Below, one piece after another: positions 40,926 to 50,554 of a DNA stretch of 64,000 nucleotides (positions within the stretch are counted from its first letter, which is position 1; each line of letters opens with the position of its first letter). Where the stretch lies: the NCBI GenBank assembly GCA_021822605.1, contig JAKAQL010000002.1:1-64000 (forward strand), given 5' to 3'. Both the position numbers and the translations under genes were made by a program. The notes under the pieces were generated by a model, which was not told the origin of the DNA, did no database searches, and was given only the letters and a program-made list of their open reading frames with translations. The DNA is from Actinomycetes bacterium. Its GTDB lineage: Bacteria > Actinomycetota > Acidimicrobiia > Acidimicrobiales > Acidimicrobiaceae.

Positions 40926-41345
40926 ATGGTTATGCGTGTTGATCCCTATCGGGAGTTCGATCGGATGTTCCAGTCACTGGTTCAGCGAGACGCACGAGCG
41001 GCGATGCCGGTCGATGCATTTCGGGTGAACGATACCTATGTGGTCCAGTTCGATCTTCCTGGTATCGATCCACAGAGGCTCGAGGTCACCGTGGAGCGCA
41101 ATGTCTTGACGGTGCGTGCAAATCGAGAGATCAAACACGAGGAACACGAGCAGATGGTCGTAGCGGAGCGGTTCAGCGGTTCACTGGAGCGTTCGATCTA
41201 TCTCGGTTCCGACCTCGATCCCCAAGGAGTGGTTGCCGACTACGCCGATGGCGTGCTGACGGTGTCGATCCCCGTCCACGAGGCGGCTAAACCTCGCCGA
41301 ATCGCTGTCAATCACCAACAGTCGACGACTGCGATCGGTGGTTGA
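40926..41345 (+). CDS. Hsp20/alpha-crystallin small heat shock protein
   Basis: A holdase chaperone of 139 residues. The alpha-crystallin domain runs from about residue 30 to 125: DTYVVQFDLPGIDPQRLEVTVERNVLTVRA, then the ADYADGVLTVSIPV block that ends the domain. GAAGGAGG precedes the start. A perfect HAIR operator upstream shows HspR control. Confidence 0.95.
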   Translation: MVMRVDPYREFDRMFQSLVQRDARAAMPVDAFRVNDTYVVQFDLPGIDPQRLEVTVERNVLTVRANREIKHEEHEQMVVAERFSGSLERSIYLGSDLDPQGVVADYADGVLTVSIPVHEAAKPRRIAVNHQQSTTAIGG

Positions 41346-41362
41346 GAGGAACCTATGGAAGG

Positions 41363-41392
41363 CCCCGGCTCATCCGTATCGGTGGGCCGGGG
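41363..41392 (+). terminator. Hairpin after hsp20, possible terminator
   Basis: CCCCGGC at 41363-41369 pairs with GCCGGGG at 41386-41392 around a 16-base loop, 18 bases after the stop. Only a short T run (TTTC) follows. Confidence 0.4.
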
Positions 41393-41459
41393 AATGTTTC
41401 GCGCGTCAGGGCTGCTGTAGAGGTGGCAGATATGAAAACAATAGCGAAGGGTGCACAGG

Positions 41460-42398
41460 ATGCGGATTGGACTGACTGGGAGCCATGGATTGATTGGATC
41501 GGCCCTCCGGGCAGCGCTTGTTGAGGGCGGTCACGAAGTAACGGTGATCGCAAGGTCGAGCGGCTCCTCACAACGTATCCGCCCCGTGGGAAGCGCGCCG
41601 AGTTCTTCCGAGCCTTTCTTTGATCCCGATGGTGGAGAGGGAGATCTTCGCGCACTTGAGGGCTATCAGGCCATCATTCACTTAGCAGGTGAGCCAATCG
41701 GTGATCATCGATGGGATGCACGGGTGCGCTCTCGAATCTACTCCTCCAGGGTCTATGGGACGCGATCACTCGTTGGGGCGTTGAAAGCCCTCGAGCAACC
41801 CCCAAGTACTTTATTGTTCGCCTCAGCTGCGGGCATCTACGGAGACCGAGGAGGTGAGGTGTTGACGGAGGAGTCAGCGTCTGGGACTGGTTTTTTGGCG
41901 AAAGTGGTCGGTGATTGGGAGGCTGAGGCGATGGCTGGTGAGTCCATCGCCAAGCGGGTGGTCTTGTTGCGCACCGGACTAGTCCTCGACCCAAAGGGTG
42001 GACTACTCGGACGGCTTCTGCCTCTCTTTAAGCTCGGTCTCGGTGGCCGTCTTGCCACTGGCGAGCAGTATATGAGCTGGATCACGCTCGAGGATGAGGT
42101 CCGGGCGATCCAGCACTGTCTTACAGAGGAGAAGGTCAGGGGTCCGGTGAACCTTGCAGCCCCTAACCCGGTTACCAACCGGGAGTTCACCAGCATACTC
42201 GCGGGAGCTCTCAGCCGTCCTGCGATCTTCACCGTGCCTGCAGGTGTGCTAGAACTGGTGCTCGGCAAGGAGATGGCGCGTGAACTGGCTCTCGTCTCCC
42301 AGCGTATCACTCCTCAAGTTCTCGAAGCCTCTGGGTTTTCTTTCTCCTCAACCAGGCTCGATGAGGCGATCGCGCCGCTTATCGCTACGACTCGTTAG
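41460..42398 (+). CDS. TIGR01777-family NAD-dependent epimerase-like protein
   Basis: An extended SDR of 312 residues, of the YfcH/TIGR01777 type. MRIGLTGSHGLIGSAL is the Rossmann loop; IIHLAGEPIGDHRWDARVRSRIYSSRV and FASAAGIYGDRG are signature blocks, with a C-terminal DUF1731-like part (VPAGVLELVLGKEMARELALVSQRI). Substrate unknown. I start at ATG 41460; the ORF track uses GTG 41451. Confidence 0.85.
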   Translation: MRIGLTGSHGLIGSALRAALVEGGHEVTVIARSSGSSQRIRPVGSAPSSSEPFFDPDGGEGDLRALEGYQAIIHLAGEPIGDHRWDARVRSRIYSSRVYGTRSLVGALKALEQPPSTLLFASAAGIYGDRGGEVLTEESASGTGFLAKVVGDWEAEAMAGESIAKRVVLLRTGLVLDPKGGLLGRLLPLFKLGLGGRLATGEQYMSWITLEDEVRAIQHCLTEEKVRGPVNLAAPNPVTNREFTSILAGALSRPAIFTVPAGVLELVLGKEMARELALVSQRITPQVLEASGFSFSSTRLDEAIAPLIATTR

Positions 42399-43030
42399 TA
42401 GTCCTGTTCTTCGAGAAGTTCCTGCATTCTTGTGGCGAGGGTGGTTTGGCCGAGCTGATTGAATGAGGCGATGACGGCTTTGCGATCTTCGGTAGGCTTG
42501 TTTTGGGAGAGCTTGCGGATGCCGTGCAGCTCTCTCACGTGGATCGTGAATCCGACGATGGCTTTGAGTTGGTTCTGTATGAAGTCGTTGGGGCTTTGAT
42601 CGGGGCTCCAACCGGCCGGCATGGGTGGTTCAAAGTGCGCGGTCAGCGTCGTGACCAGTGCCAGGAGTTCCTGGGGGTCGTCAAAGAACGCTATGGAGCC
42701 AGTCGCTTCGACCCGTGAGTAGTTCCACGTCGGTACGTGCTGCTGGTTGGTGGCGGTGCTCCGATACCATCGGGGTGAGACATATCCATGTTCGGCGCGG
42801 AAGACGGCGACCGCGTCCAGGTCGAGGCGCGATTGGTGCCACTGGGGGTTCGTGCGGGTGAGATGACCCTTGATCTGCAACTTCTCCCCGTCGTGCATCA
42901 CGAGCAAGGGTATCGCGGTGGTCAACGGTCCAGTGGGACCGACGGTAATCAGGTCTCCAAAGGGGTGCTGTTCGGCCATTGCGACTAGTGTTGGCGCATC
43001 ATCGGTGTAGAAGATCTTTGCAGGCGACAT
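42395..43030 (-). CDS. PaiB-type FMN-binding protein
   Basis: A 211-residue split-barrel flavoprotein of the PaiB family (known in Bacillus as a putative negative regulator). It shows KIFYTDDAPTLVAMAEQHPFG, GHLTRTNPQW, YVSPRWYRS and VPTWNYSRVEATG, the full PaiB pattern. There is no DNA-binding motif, so an oxidoreductase role is equally possible. Convergent with the epimerase gene, overlapping by four bases. Confidence 0.85.
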   Translation of the reverse strand: MSPAKIFYTDDAPTLVAMAEQHPFGDLITVGPTGPLTTAIPLLVMHDGEKLQIKGHLTRTNPQWHQSRLDLDAVAVFRAEHGYVSPRWYRSTATNQQHVPTWNYSRVEATGSIAFFDDPQELLALVTTLTAHFEPPMPAGWSPDQSPNDFIQNQLKAIVGFTIHVRELHGIRKLSQNKPTEDRKAVIASFNQLGQTTLATRMQELLEEQDY

Positions 43031-43122
43031 GCCATCACTCTAGCCACCCTCCAATGATCTGAGTGCAAGGCCGCCCGCGACCCGTGCCCCCTCTTTGGGT
43101 AAGTCCAGGGGCTCCCAGTAGG

Positions 43123-43944
43123 ATGGATGCCATGCCCCTCAGACGGTCGATCCATAGAGAGATCCTCAACGAGAACCCTTCAGCCCTAAGGTTGGTTACC
43201 ATTCATGGCGCAATGGATCGAGGCAACTCTTTTCGTCAGCTTGCCAGCTTGCTCCCCTCCGTTGAGGTTGTCATCTGGGATCGAGCAGGTTACGCTCGCT
43301 CGATTGAGGTTGCTCCGGCTGGGGTAGATGATCATCTGGCTGATCTTGCTGGGGTTCTCGACGAAAAGCCAGCGCTCGTGTTCGGACACTCACTTGGAGG
43401 TACGTATGCACTGTGGCTGGCGTCGCTTGGGCATCCTCACTTGCTCGGGGTATCGACCTTTGAGTCCCCGCTTCCCGGCGGCGCATGGTGGGGAGATGAC
43501 TGGGATATCGACCCGCACGAGGCAGCGTTGGGCCGAGTTCCTAAGGAGCGTTCGCAGGCTCTGGCGGAAGCCTTTCTGCGACGAATGATCTCTGACGCGA
43601 CATGGGAGCGCCTTCCGGAGCGTACGAAGGCCCTGCGACGGGCCGAGGGGTCGGCCTTCATTCTTGAGCTGGGTCAGCTCGTCGATGGGGGAGTGACCTT
43701 TGACCTCGATTCGATCAAGGTCGATGTCGTCGCTGGGATCTCTTCGCGTCCATCACGCCACCATCGCGTAGGGTTAGCCAAACTCGTAGACTCCGTTCAG
43801 GCCACCACCTACTGCGTGATGAACTCACGCCATGGTGTGCACCTGACTAATCCAGCTGCCATTGCAGAGATCGTCTCCCAGCAGCTCCTCGTCGACGAGG
43901 GCGAAGAAGCTAGGAAGACAACGCTACAGAAGACAACGCTCTAG
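43123..43944 (+). CDS. Alpha/beta hydrolase
   Basis: A 273-residue alpha/beta hydrolase fold protein. The nucleophile elbow is VFGHSLGGTYAL, the oxyanion region VTIHGAMDRGNSF and the late histidine MNSRHGVHLTNP. Substrate unknown. The start may be ATG 43123 or 43132. The C-terminus is extended by a repeated KTTLQ-KTTL, from a 15-bp tandem repeat that also continues past the stop. Confidence 0.82.
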   Translation: MDAMPLRRSIHREILNENPSALRLVTIHGAMDRGNSFRQLASLLPSVEVVIWDRAGYARSIEVAPAGVDDHLADLAGVLDEKPALVFGHSLGGTYALWLASLGHPHLLGVSTFESPLPGGAWWGDDWDIDPHEAALGRVPKERSQALAEAFLRRMISDATWERLPERTKALRRAEGSAFILELGQLVDGGVTFDLDSIKVDVVAGISSRPSRHHRVGLAKLVDSVQATTYCVMNSRHGVHLTNPAAIAEIVSQQLLVDEGEEARKTTLQKTTL

Positions 43945-43950
43945 AAGACA
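43914..43950. repeat. 15-bp tandem repeat at a gene end
   Basis: GAAGACAACGCTACA (43914), GAAGACAACGCTCTA (43929) and a partial third copy GAAGACAATTC from 43944. Two copies encode the last residues of the hydrolase and the third spans the stop and downstream sequence. Confidence 0.75.
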
Positions 43951-43960
43951 ATTCAGAGTA

Positions 43961-46900
43961 CTAGTTCAGTGGCTTGGAGACGGCGCGCTCGAGGATGTCG
44001 CTCTGTTCGAGGGCGTGCATCGCTGCTGACCCGGTTGCTGGCGATCCAGTGGCGACACGGGAGACGTGGACCAGTTGCAGGCGGTGTGCTCCAGACCGAT
44101 GGAGGCGCGCATGAGCGAAAGGCCAAGCGCCCATATTCTCCGGCTCCTCCTGCAACCAGACGAGCTCGGTCGCTGATGGATAGCTCTCGATCAGCTCGGT
44201 GATCTCACGCTCGGGCCATGGATAGAGCTGCTCAACTCGGACGACTGCGGTAGGAACAGAGGTGGTGCGGTCGCGTTGAGCAAGGGCTTCGTAGCCGATC
44301 TTGCCCGAACACAAAACGACACGCCGAACGTTAAAGCGTCCTGCCTGATCGTGTGCCCACTGCGGATCGTCCAGCAATGGCTGGAAGGACCCATTGGTGA
44401 AGGCCTCAACCGGGCTCCGTGATTGCTTGGCGCGCAGCAAGGACTTCGGGGTGAGGATGATCAACGGTCGTTGGCTGGTTCGCTCGACCTGAGCACGGAG
44501 GAGGTGGAACAGCTGCGCGGCATTGGTCGGGTTCGCAATCGTCATATTCGGTCCTGCTGCCAAGGAGAGGAAGCGCTCGAGTCTGGCTGAGGAATGCTCG
44601 GGACCCTGACCTTCGTACCCATGGGGTAACATCAAGGTCAGTCCCGACTCTTGTCTCCACTTGTCATGGGCGGCAGCGATGAACTGGTCGATCACGACCT
44701 GCGCACCATTGGCGAAGTCACCGAACTGTGCCTCCCAGATGGTGAGAGCCTTTTTCTGGATCAAGGAGTAACCGTACTCGAACGCCATGGCTGCGTACTC
44801 AGAGAGAGAGGAGTCATAGATCATAAACCGGCCTGGTACGACACCATCGGTTGGTGCCCCAGCGTCGTCGCGTATCGCAGCCAGCGGCTGGTAGGTCGCA
44901 CCGGTCTCATAATCATAGAGGGCGGCATGACGATGTGAGAAGGTTCCACGTCGCGAGTCTTGGCCGGAGAGGCGCACGTCATGACCATCGAGCATGACGG
45001 TGGCGAAGGCAAAGGCTTCACCGAGGGCCCAGTCCACCTCGCCCTCCGCGTAGAGCTCCGCACGTGTCTGGAACTGCTTGGCAAGCTTGGGGTGTAGCGT
45101 GAAGCCCGCTGGCGTTCGGTTGAGGACGTCCACGACATAATCGAGGCGCTCCTTGGCGATCCCAGTCTGGACGGTCTGCACCGCGACGTTTTGAGGTGGT
45201 GGCGCTGGCAGGTCAGTTGGCTTCGGAGGTGCGGCCTCCCGGGTCTCCACCAACGCCTGTTGGAGACGTGCAAGGTAGGCATCGAGTGCCTGCTCCCCCT
45301 CCTCCACGGTAATAGCTTTGGATCGGACCAGGCGCTCAAGGTAGAGCTTGCGCACCGAGGGTTGGGAGTCGATCACCCTGTACATCACTGGTTGGGTATA
45401 GCTTGGCTCATCACCCTCATTGTGTCCGTGGCGTCGGTAGCAGACCATATCGACGACGATGTCCTTATGGAAGGCCTCGCGATAGTCCATGGCAATCTGG
45501 GCAGCCCTCAACACCGCCTCGGGATCATCGCCGTTGACATGAATGATCGGGGCCTGAATCATCTTGGCGATATCACTCGCATAGACCGAGGATCGCGATT
45601 CATTCGGATTAGTTGTGAAGCCCACCTGGTTGTTGATCACGAGGTGAACCGTACCACCAGTTCGGTAACCGGGTAGTTGTGAGAGGTTGAGCGTCTCTGC
45701 TACCACTCCTTGTCCGGCAAAGGAGGCATCTCCGTGGACGAGAATACCCAGGACGGCAAACTCGAAGAGGTTGCCTCGAAGATCTTGACTGGCCCGCACC
45801 ATCCCCTCTACCACGCCGTCGACTGCCTCCAGGTGTGAGGGGTTTGAGGCGAGAGTGATGGGTACAGCGGTGCCATCGGGTGTGTAGTAGGTTCCCTCGA
45901 AACCCTTGTGGTACTTGACGTCTCCCGATCCCTGGACTGATGTGGGGTCTAGGTTGCCCTCGAACTCCTCAAAGATCATGCGATAGGACTTGCCGACGAT
46001 GTTGGCAAGCACGTTGAGTCGACCGCGGTGGGCCATGCCGAGTATTGCGGAGGTAATCGACGCGCGTACCCCTTGATTGAGGACCTCCGTCAGGAAAACG
46101 ATCGCGCTTTCCGCACCCTCGAGACCGAAGCGCTTCTGTCCGATGTAACGGGTTGAGAGAAACTTTTCGAACGCTTCAGCATCGTTGAGGGTGGTGAGGA
46201 TGCGGAGCTGATCCTCTTTGGTCAGGTTCGGGCGGACCCCCTCGACTCGGTTTTGAATCCAATGCTTCTCTTCGGGGTTCTGAATATGCATGTACTCGTA
46301 GCCGATAGAGCCACAGTAGCTATCGCGTAGCAGCTGCAAAATCTCTGCAAGACTCGCCTCGGTCGTCCCCGCGAGGCCATCGGTTAAAAAGACACGGCTG
46401 AGATCCCAAACGGTGAGTCCGTAGGTCTCTGGGTCTAACTCTGGACTCATCGTTGGCTTAACGAGGTTGAGTGGATCCAGATGAGCAAGCAGGTGACCGC
46501 GCACGCGGTAGTTGTTAATCAGAGTTTGGACGTGAATCTGCTTTTCGGCCCGCTCAGATGCGTCGCCGGTCAGGGATCCATGGTCGGGAGACCAGATAGC
46601 GGGCGGATATGCAATGTCAAGAGAGGAGAAGATCTCGTGGTAGAACCCGTCCTTACCTTCGAGGAGAGTGGCGGCATCAGCGAGGAACTGACCGGACTCC
46701 GCCCCTTGGATGATGCGATGATCATAGGTCGAGGTGAGGGTGACGGTCTTCGATATTCCCAGTTCACCAAGGGTGCGAGGATCAGCGGCACCGAACTCAA
46801 CTGGATAGCCAATCGCACCGACACCGATGATGGCACCTTGTCCATTCATCAGTCGTGGGATTGAATGTTCAGTGCCAATGGTCCCGGGATTGGTGACGCT

Positions 46901-47806
46901 GACCGAGGCACCCTGAAAGTCGTCAACGGTAGCCCGGTTCTCACGAACCTTCGCGATCAACTGATCGTAGGCGACGAGGAATTCATTGAAGGTTTTGGAT
47001 TCGATGTTCTTCAGGACTGGGACCATCAGCGTTCGCTGTCCGTCCCGACGGACGATGTCCACCGCGACGCCGAGGTTGATGTGGGTAAAGGTGCGAACTG
47101 AGGCCTCAACCCCATCGCTGGCAGGTACGAAGCTCGCGTTCATCCTGGGGTGTTTGGCGAGTGATTTGATGATGGCCCAGGTGATTAAGTGACCAAAGCT
47201 CACTTTCGGTCGGCCTTCACGACCCAGTTGGTTGTTGATGATGGATCGGTTGATCTCAAGTGCCTTTGCGGGTATCACTCGGACACTTGTCGCGGTCGGT
47301 AAGGTGAGGGATTGGTCCATATTGCGGGCGAGGGCGAGCGCGGCACCACGGAGCGGATTGAGGGTGGTGTCGTCAGATCCCGTGGGGGTGACTGGATTTA
47401 CCACCTGCGGTGGTGATGCGCTTGTCCGAGAGGTCGACCCATCGGCCAGTGTTCCAGTTGGCGTAGCGAACGGCGGCGTGGGTCGGTGGTTGCCGTTTGT
47501 TGCAGGAGGCGTCGTGTCGACTGTGGGTGCAGGGGTAATGTCGGAGGCAGAGTTGACGATGGGTTCGGGGCTGGCTGCAGTCTGTGTGGAGTTGTTGTGA
47601 TGAGTAGCGACAGCCTGTTCTGTGGAACCCTCGGTAGCGACGGCGTCAGTCACCGTCGAGTTAGCGAATCTCGGGCCGATATTGCGACTCTTGAAGTACT
47701 GCTGCCAGCTCGCTGGGACCGATTCTGGATTATCTCGGTAATGGTCGAGCATCTCCTCGACGAGCCAGTCATTGGGTCCAAAGTCAGTTTCAAAGGTATC
47801 TACCAC
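43961..47806 (-). CDS. kgd: Multifunctional 2-oxoglutarate metabolism enzyme (alpha-ketoglutarate decarboxylase/dehydrogenase E1-E2)
   Basis: A 1281-residue fusion typical of Actinobacteria. A short N-terminal helix (DWLVEEMLDHYRDNPESVPASWQQYF) and a low-complexity Thr/Pro linker lead to an E2 succinyltransferase core. That core has the catalytic STYDHRIIQGAESGQF. The thiamine-dependent E1 follows (HVNGDDPEAVLRAAQIAMDYR, YRRHGHNEGDEPSYTQP). No lipoyl domain is present, as in Kgd/OdhA. It converts 2-oxoglutarate to succinyl-CoA with partner subunits, or to succinic semialdehyde. The start is GTG at 47806. Its control by a GarA-type FHA protein cannot be seen here. Confidence 0.96.
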   Translation of the reverse strand: MVDTFETDFGPNDWLVEEMLDHYRDNPESVPASWQQYFKSRNIGPRFANSTVTDAVATEGSTEQAVATHHNNSTQTAASPEPIVNSASDITPAPTVDTTPPATNGNHRPTPPFATPTGTLADGSTSRTSASPPQVVNPVTPTGSDDTTLNPLRGAALALARNMDQSLTLPTATSVRVIPAKALEINRSIINNQLGREGRPKVSFGHLITWAIIKSLAKHPRMNASFVPASDGVEASVRTFTHINLGVAVDIVRRDGQRTLMVPVLKNIESKTFNEFLVAYDQLIAKVRENRATVDDFQGASVSVTNPGTIGTEHSIPRLMNGQGAIIGVGAIGYPVEFGAADPRTLGELGISKTVTLTSTYDHRIIQGAESGQFLADAATLLEGKDGFYHEIFSSLDIAYPPAIWSPDHGSLTGDASERAEKQIHVQTLINNYRVRGHLLAHLDPLNLVKPTMSPELDPETYGLTVWDLSRVFLTDGLAGTTEASLAEILQLLRDSYCGSIGYEYMHIQNPEEKHWIQNRVEGVRPNLTKEDQLRILTTLNDAEAFEKFLSTRYIGQKRFGLEGAESAIVFLTEVLNQGVRASITSAILGMAHRGRLNVLANIVGKSYRMIFEEFEGNLDPTSVQGSGDVKYHKGFEGTYYTPDGTAVPITLASNPSHLEAVDGVVEGMVRASQDLRGNLFEFAVLGILVHGDASFAGQGVVAETLNLSQLPGYRTGGTVHLVINNQVGFTTNPNESRSSVYASDIAKMIQAPIIHVNGDDPEAVLRAAQIAMDYREAFHKDIVVDMVCYRRHGHNEGDEPSYTQPVMYRVIDSQPSVRKLYLERLVRSKAITVEEGEQALDAYLARLQQALVETREAAPPKPTDLPAPPPQNVAVQTVQTGIAKERLDYVVDVLNRTPAGFTLHPKLAKQFQTRAELYAEGEVDWALGEAFAFATVMLDGHDVRLSGQDSRRGTFSHRHAALYDYETGATYQPLAAIRDDAGAPTDGVVPGRFMIYDSSLSEYAAMAFEYGYSLIQKKALTIWEAQFGDFANGAQVVIDQFIAAAHDKWRQESGLTLMLPHGYEGQGPEHSSARLERFLSLAAGPNMTIANPTNAAQLFHLLRAQVERTSQRPLIILTPKSLLRAKQSRSPVEAFTNGSFQPLLDDPQWAHDQAGRFNVRRVVLCSGKIGYEALAQRDRTTSVPTAVVRVEQLYPWPEREITELIESYPSATELVWLQEEPENMGAWPFAHARLHRSGAHRLQLVHVSRVATGSPATGSAAMHALEQSDILERAVSKPLN

Positions 47807-47993
47807 GCCTATTAAGTCTAGTCATCTTTCTTGGTCGATGAAAACTCCATACCGATCCACACTATTCTCACGATACTTCGGGGTATCCCGAAGGTTTCGA
47901 TGATCGGAACCGTCATGGGATCTGCGCCCTGGTTTCCGGTGCTGGCAACTGGTCCTGGTCAAGTATTGAACGCTGTGCGTCGAAGTTCTAAGA

Positions 47994-49241
47994 ATGGGTA
48001 ATGGAAGACCACGATTTGGTGTGATCGAGGGAATGGACACCGCACGTAACATCGAAACCAGGCGACAGGATGTCCTGCAATTGCGTGAATACGTCCGTAC
48101 TATTCTGACCGGCGAGCGCTCCTTTGCGATGCGTTTTCAATCGATCGCAAATGTTTTTGGACCTCGGGTGGTGGGCTACGAGATGCTCACGCGTTTTGAT
48201 GTACCGGCACCGGTTACACCGGATCAGATCTTTCTTGAGGCAGATGCGATCGGACTCGGTGCCGAGTTGGAGGCTCTCATCCTTGCGCGGGCCTTCAAGG
48301 AACGCCGCCGCGTACCTCGCGATTGCTTTGTCACCGTGAACGTGAGTCCGCATCTACTCGACCAACCGATCTTGCGAACGGTGTTCGATCGGGATCTCAG
48401 TGGCGTGGTGGTTGAGCTGACTGAACATGTGCGCGTAGTCGATGTGGAGGCGCTCCGTGATTCGTTGACCTGGCTGCGAGCGCGGGGTGCCCTCATTGCG
48501 ATGGATGATGCCGGATCTGGATACGCCGGGCTGCAGATGATTACCCAGGTTCGTCCAGATATCGTCAAACTCGATCGGGAACTAGTGAGCGATATCGACA
48601 CTGACGAAGTCAAGGCACTCATGTGTGCTTCGTTCGGGGACTTTGTGGGACGTCTGAATGGCTGGTTGCTCGCCGAGGGGGTCGAGACCCAGGCAGAGTT
48701 GGCTCGGGTGGTGCAGATCGGTGTGCCGCTGGTCCAGGGATGGGTCATTGGTCGGCCAGCTCTGCAGCCAGAGCCGTTGCGGGCCGACCTCGCTGAATGG
48801 CTGCATTCTTACAATGATTCCCGTCAGGTTCGAGTTGATTCTCTGTCAACCTTGATGGACCCCGTGGCGATCCAGTCAGAGACACCCGATGCAGCGCCGG
48901 GGGCGACATCGCTTGAGGATATCTCGGCGGGTGCATTGGGGGAAGCGGGCGCAAGATGTGCAATCTGTGTCCTTGGAAGAAATCAGGAACTGACGCGAGT
49001 ACTCGTCCCCGACCAAAGTGGATGGCGTGTTCTTGTCGGGTGCATGGTTGCGCACCCGGAGGAGGGAATCCGAGAGGTGGCGATTCGGGCGATCAATCGC
49101 CCGGTCGAGAGCCGGTTCGATCCGATTGTCTGTGTTGACGAGCAACGCAACCCCGTGGGGATCATCCGGATGGAGAGGATTGTCAGTTTTCTCGCTGACG
49201 TCTTCACTCAGGGCGGTCCGACGGTCGGGGGTGTCTGTTAG
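47994..49241 (+). CDS. EAL-domain (c-di-GMP phosphodiesterase-type) protein with C-terminal CBS-like region
   Basis: A 415-residue protein. The EAL domain spans about residues 45-270: GYEMLTRF (EML for EAL), VNVSPHLL, VVELTEHV, AMDDAGSGYAGL, KLDREL and LAEGVETQAEL. The acidic, Asn and Lys residues needed for metal and c-di-GMP are kept although several motif letters differ, so activity is plausible but not certain. The last ~120 residues, ending VDEQRNPVGIIRMERIVSFLADVF, look like a CBS-type sensor. Start at 47994 or ATG 48036. Confidence 0.82.
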   Translation: MGNGRPRFGVIEGMDTARNIETRRQDVLQLREYVRTILTGERSFAMRFQSIANVFGPRVVGYEMLTRFDVPAPVTPDQIFLEADAIGLGAELEALILARAFKERRRVPRDCFVTVNVSPHLLDQPILRTVFDRDLSGVVVELTEHVRVVDVEALRDSLTWLRARGALIAMDDAGSGYAGLQMITQVRPDIVKLDRELVSDIDTDEVKALMCASFGDFVGRLNGWLLAEGVETQAELARVVQIGVPLVQGWVIGRPALQPEPLRADLAEWLHSYNDSRQVRVDSLSTLMDPVAIQSETPDAAPGATSLEDISAGALGEAGARCAICVLGRNQELTRVLVPDQSGWRVLVGCMVAHPEEGIREVAIRAINRPVESRFDPIVCVDEQRNPVGIIRMERIVSFLADVFTQGGPTVGGVC

Positions 49242-49259
49242 GTCTGTTCTTGAGCCTTT

Positions 49260-49325
49260 GACTCGATTGAGCTCTATTGGGTCGGTGACTCGATTGAGTC
49301 CTCTTAGGTTGGTGACTTGATTGAG
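49260..49325. repeat. 27-bp tandem repeat between the EAL gene and aroK
   Basis: GACTCGATTGAG at 49260 and 49287 and GACTTGATTGAG at 49314, with similar 15-bp interiors, spaced exactly 27 bp apart. The last unit encodes the C-terminal LDSIKSPT of the convergent aroK. Confidence 0.8.
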
Positions 49326-49873
49326 TCAAGATGGTGCCGATAGGGCTCTGGCAGGAGAGCGACCAACCGTGCTAGGGTGTGGGCCGGCGTCTCGTCATCA
49401 TGTTCCTCAAGCGTGAGCGAGGCCATCGACTGGTAGGTCGAGATCCGGCTTTCGAGCAACGCTTCGAGATGTCCGCTCCGAGCGAGAGGCCGGTCGGCCC
49501 CGCCTTCAATCCGCTGTTTGGCGGTCGTTGGGCTGATCTTTAGGTAGACGACGTAGGTTGATTTCAGGAGTTCCTGTGTGGCCTGGTGTAAAATCGCGCC
49601 ACCACCGAGTGCGAGGACACTGCACTCACGCGCGGCGACGGTGGCGACCACTCGATGCTCGAGTTCGCGAAACTGAGGCTCTCCCAGCGTAGTGAAGAGG
49701 GTAGCGATGCGCTGACCGGTGGTCTCCTCCATGAGGACATCGCTGTCAAGAAAGGTTGCGTCGAGCTGCTGCGCTAGAAGTGCGCCAAGGGTACTCTTAC
49801 CGGCGCCCATGAAGCCAATGAGCACAACTTGGGGCCATCGAGGTGTTTTTTTGATGCTCGCTATTGCTCTCAT
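49304..49873 (-). CDS. aroK: Shikimate kinase
   Basis: Phosphorylates shikimate in aromatic amino-acid synthesis; 189 residues. P-loop GFMGAGKSTLG, shikimate-binding FLDSDVLMEETTG and FRELEHRV, LGGGAIL and the lid RPLARSG are all present. No other aro genes are adjacent. The last residues lie in the 27-bp repeat, so the C-terminus may vary between strains. Confidence 0.95.
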   Translation of the reverse strand: MRAIASIKKTPRWPQVVLIGFMGAGKSTLGALLAQQLDATFLDSDVLMEETTGQRIATLFTTLGEPQFRELEHRVVATVAARECSVLALGGGAILHQATQELLKSTYVVYLKISPTTAKQRIEGGADRPLARSGHLEALLESRISTYQSMASLTLEEHDDETPAHTLARLVALLPEPYRHHLDSIKSPT

Positions 49874-50377
49874 TCTCCGGTGTCAGTGGGTAGCTCTGTA
49901 GGATCATAACAGCTCATGCCCCACACGCACTCGTGAGCACCACGAGACACCAAACCTTTGTCGAAGGGCGACACGCGGTGATCCTCTCATATCGATGCGG
50001 CGGGTTGGTGGCGGAGATCGCACCGTTTTACGTGATGATGAGTCTTTACGTGATGATGAGTCGGCCTTTTTCGCTGCGTATCTTCCTACCTCTGCTGGGG
50101 CTGGGTCTATCCCTTTGCGCCTAGTTGGATCCCAAACTGGCCCATTAGCCCGACCGCGGCGGCAGGCAGGGCCTGACGACTTGCCTTTGGCGCTGAGGCG
50201 ACGTCGAGGATTTGGCGGGCGAGACTCCCTACGGCATGGCGCTGGTGCCCTGAAGGTCGCGCTCACCCCACCCCATGTACTCGAAAACCAATGTTTAAGG
50301 AAACCGGCAAGTGTGCCGAGGTTTTGGTGTGTCGTAACCAAGGTGCCTGCGCGGACAGGCTGGAGGAGCTAACAACG
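49874..50377. other. Intergenic, about 500 bp, with an 18-bp tandem duplication
   Basis: ORFs here (49904-50341 minus, 49995-50372 plus) are arginine-rich and unconvincing. An 18-bp direct duplication is annotated separately. No RNA gene is recognisable. Confidence 0.45.
50027..50062. repeat. Perfect 18-bp tandem duplication
   Basis: TTTACGTGATGATGAGTC at 50027-50044 repeats exactly at 50045-50062. Its length is in frame, giving YVMMS twice in one shadow reading frame. Confidence 0.85.
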
Positions 50378-50554
50378 ATGAAACGGTTCGCTTGCGGAGA
50401 TGTGATTGCCGGATGTAGCTGGACAGCACAGGTTGGCGATGAAACCGAATTGATGTCCATGATCGCTGATCACGTGGCCAAGGCACATGGTATAACGACT
50501 ATCGATGACGAAATCCTCGCCGTGGTGCGAGAGCATATCCAGCTCGTAAGCTGA
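50378..50554 (+). CDS. DUF1059 small protein
   Basis: A 58-residue protein. KRFACGDVIAGCSWTAQ with the two cysteines, and the ADHVAKAHGITTI segment, match DUF1059. GGAGGAG lies about nine bases before the ATG at 50378, so I reject the ORF track start at 50291. Function unknown; the family is common in actinobacteria and archaea. Confidence 0.85.
   Translation: MKRFACGDVIAGCSWTAQVGDETELMSMIADHVAKAHGITTIDDEILAVVREHIQLVS

Noticed and set aside
49904-50372. ORFs of 125-145 aa on both strands before the DUF1059 gene
   Set aside because: Arginine-rich translations without recognisable domains; both strands open simply because of base composition.
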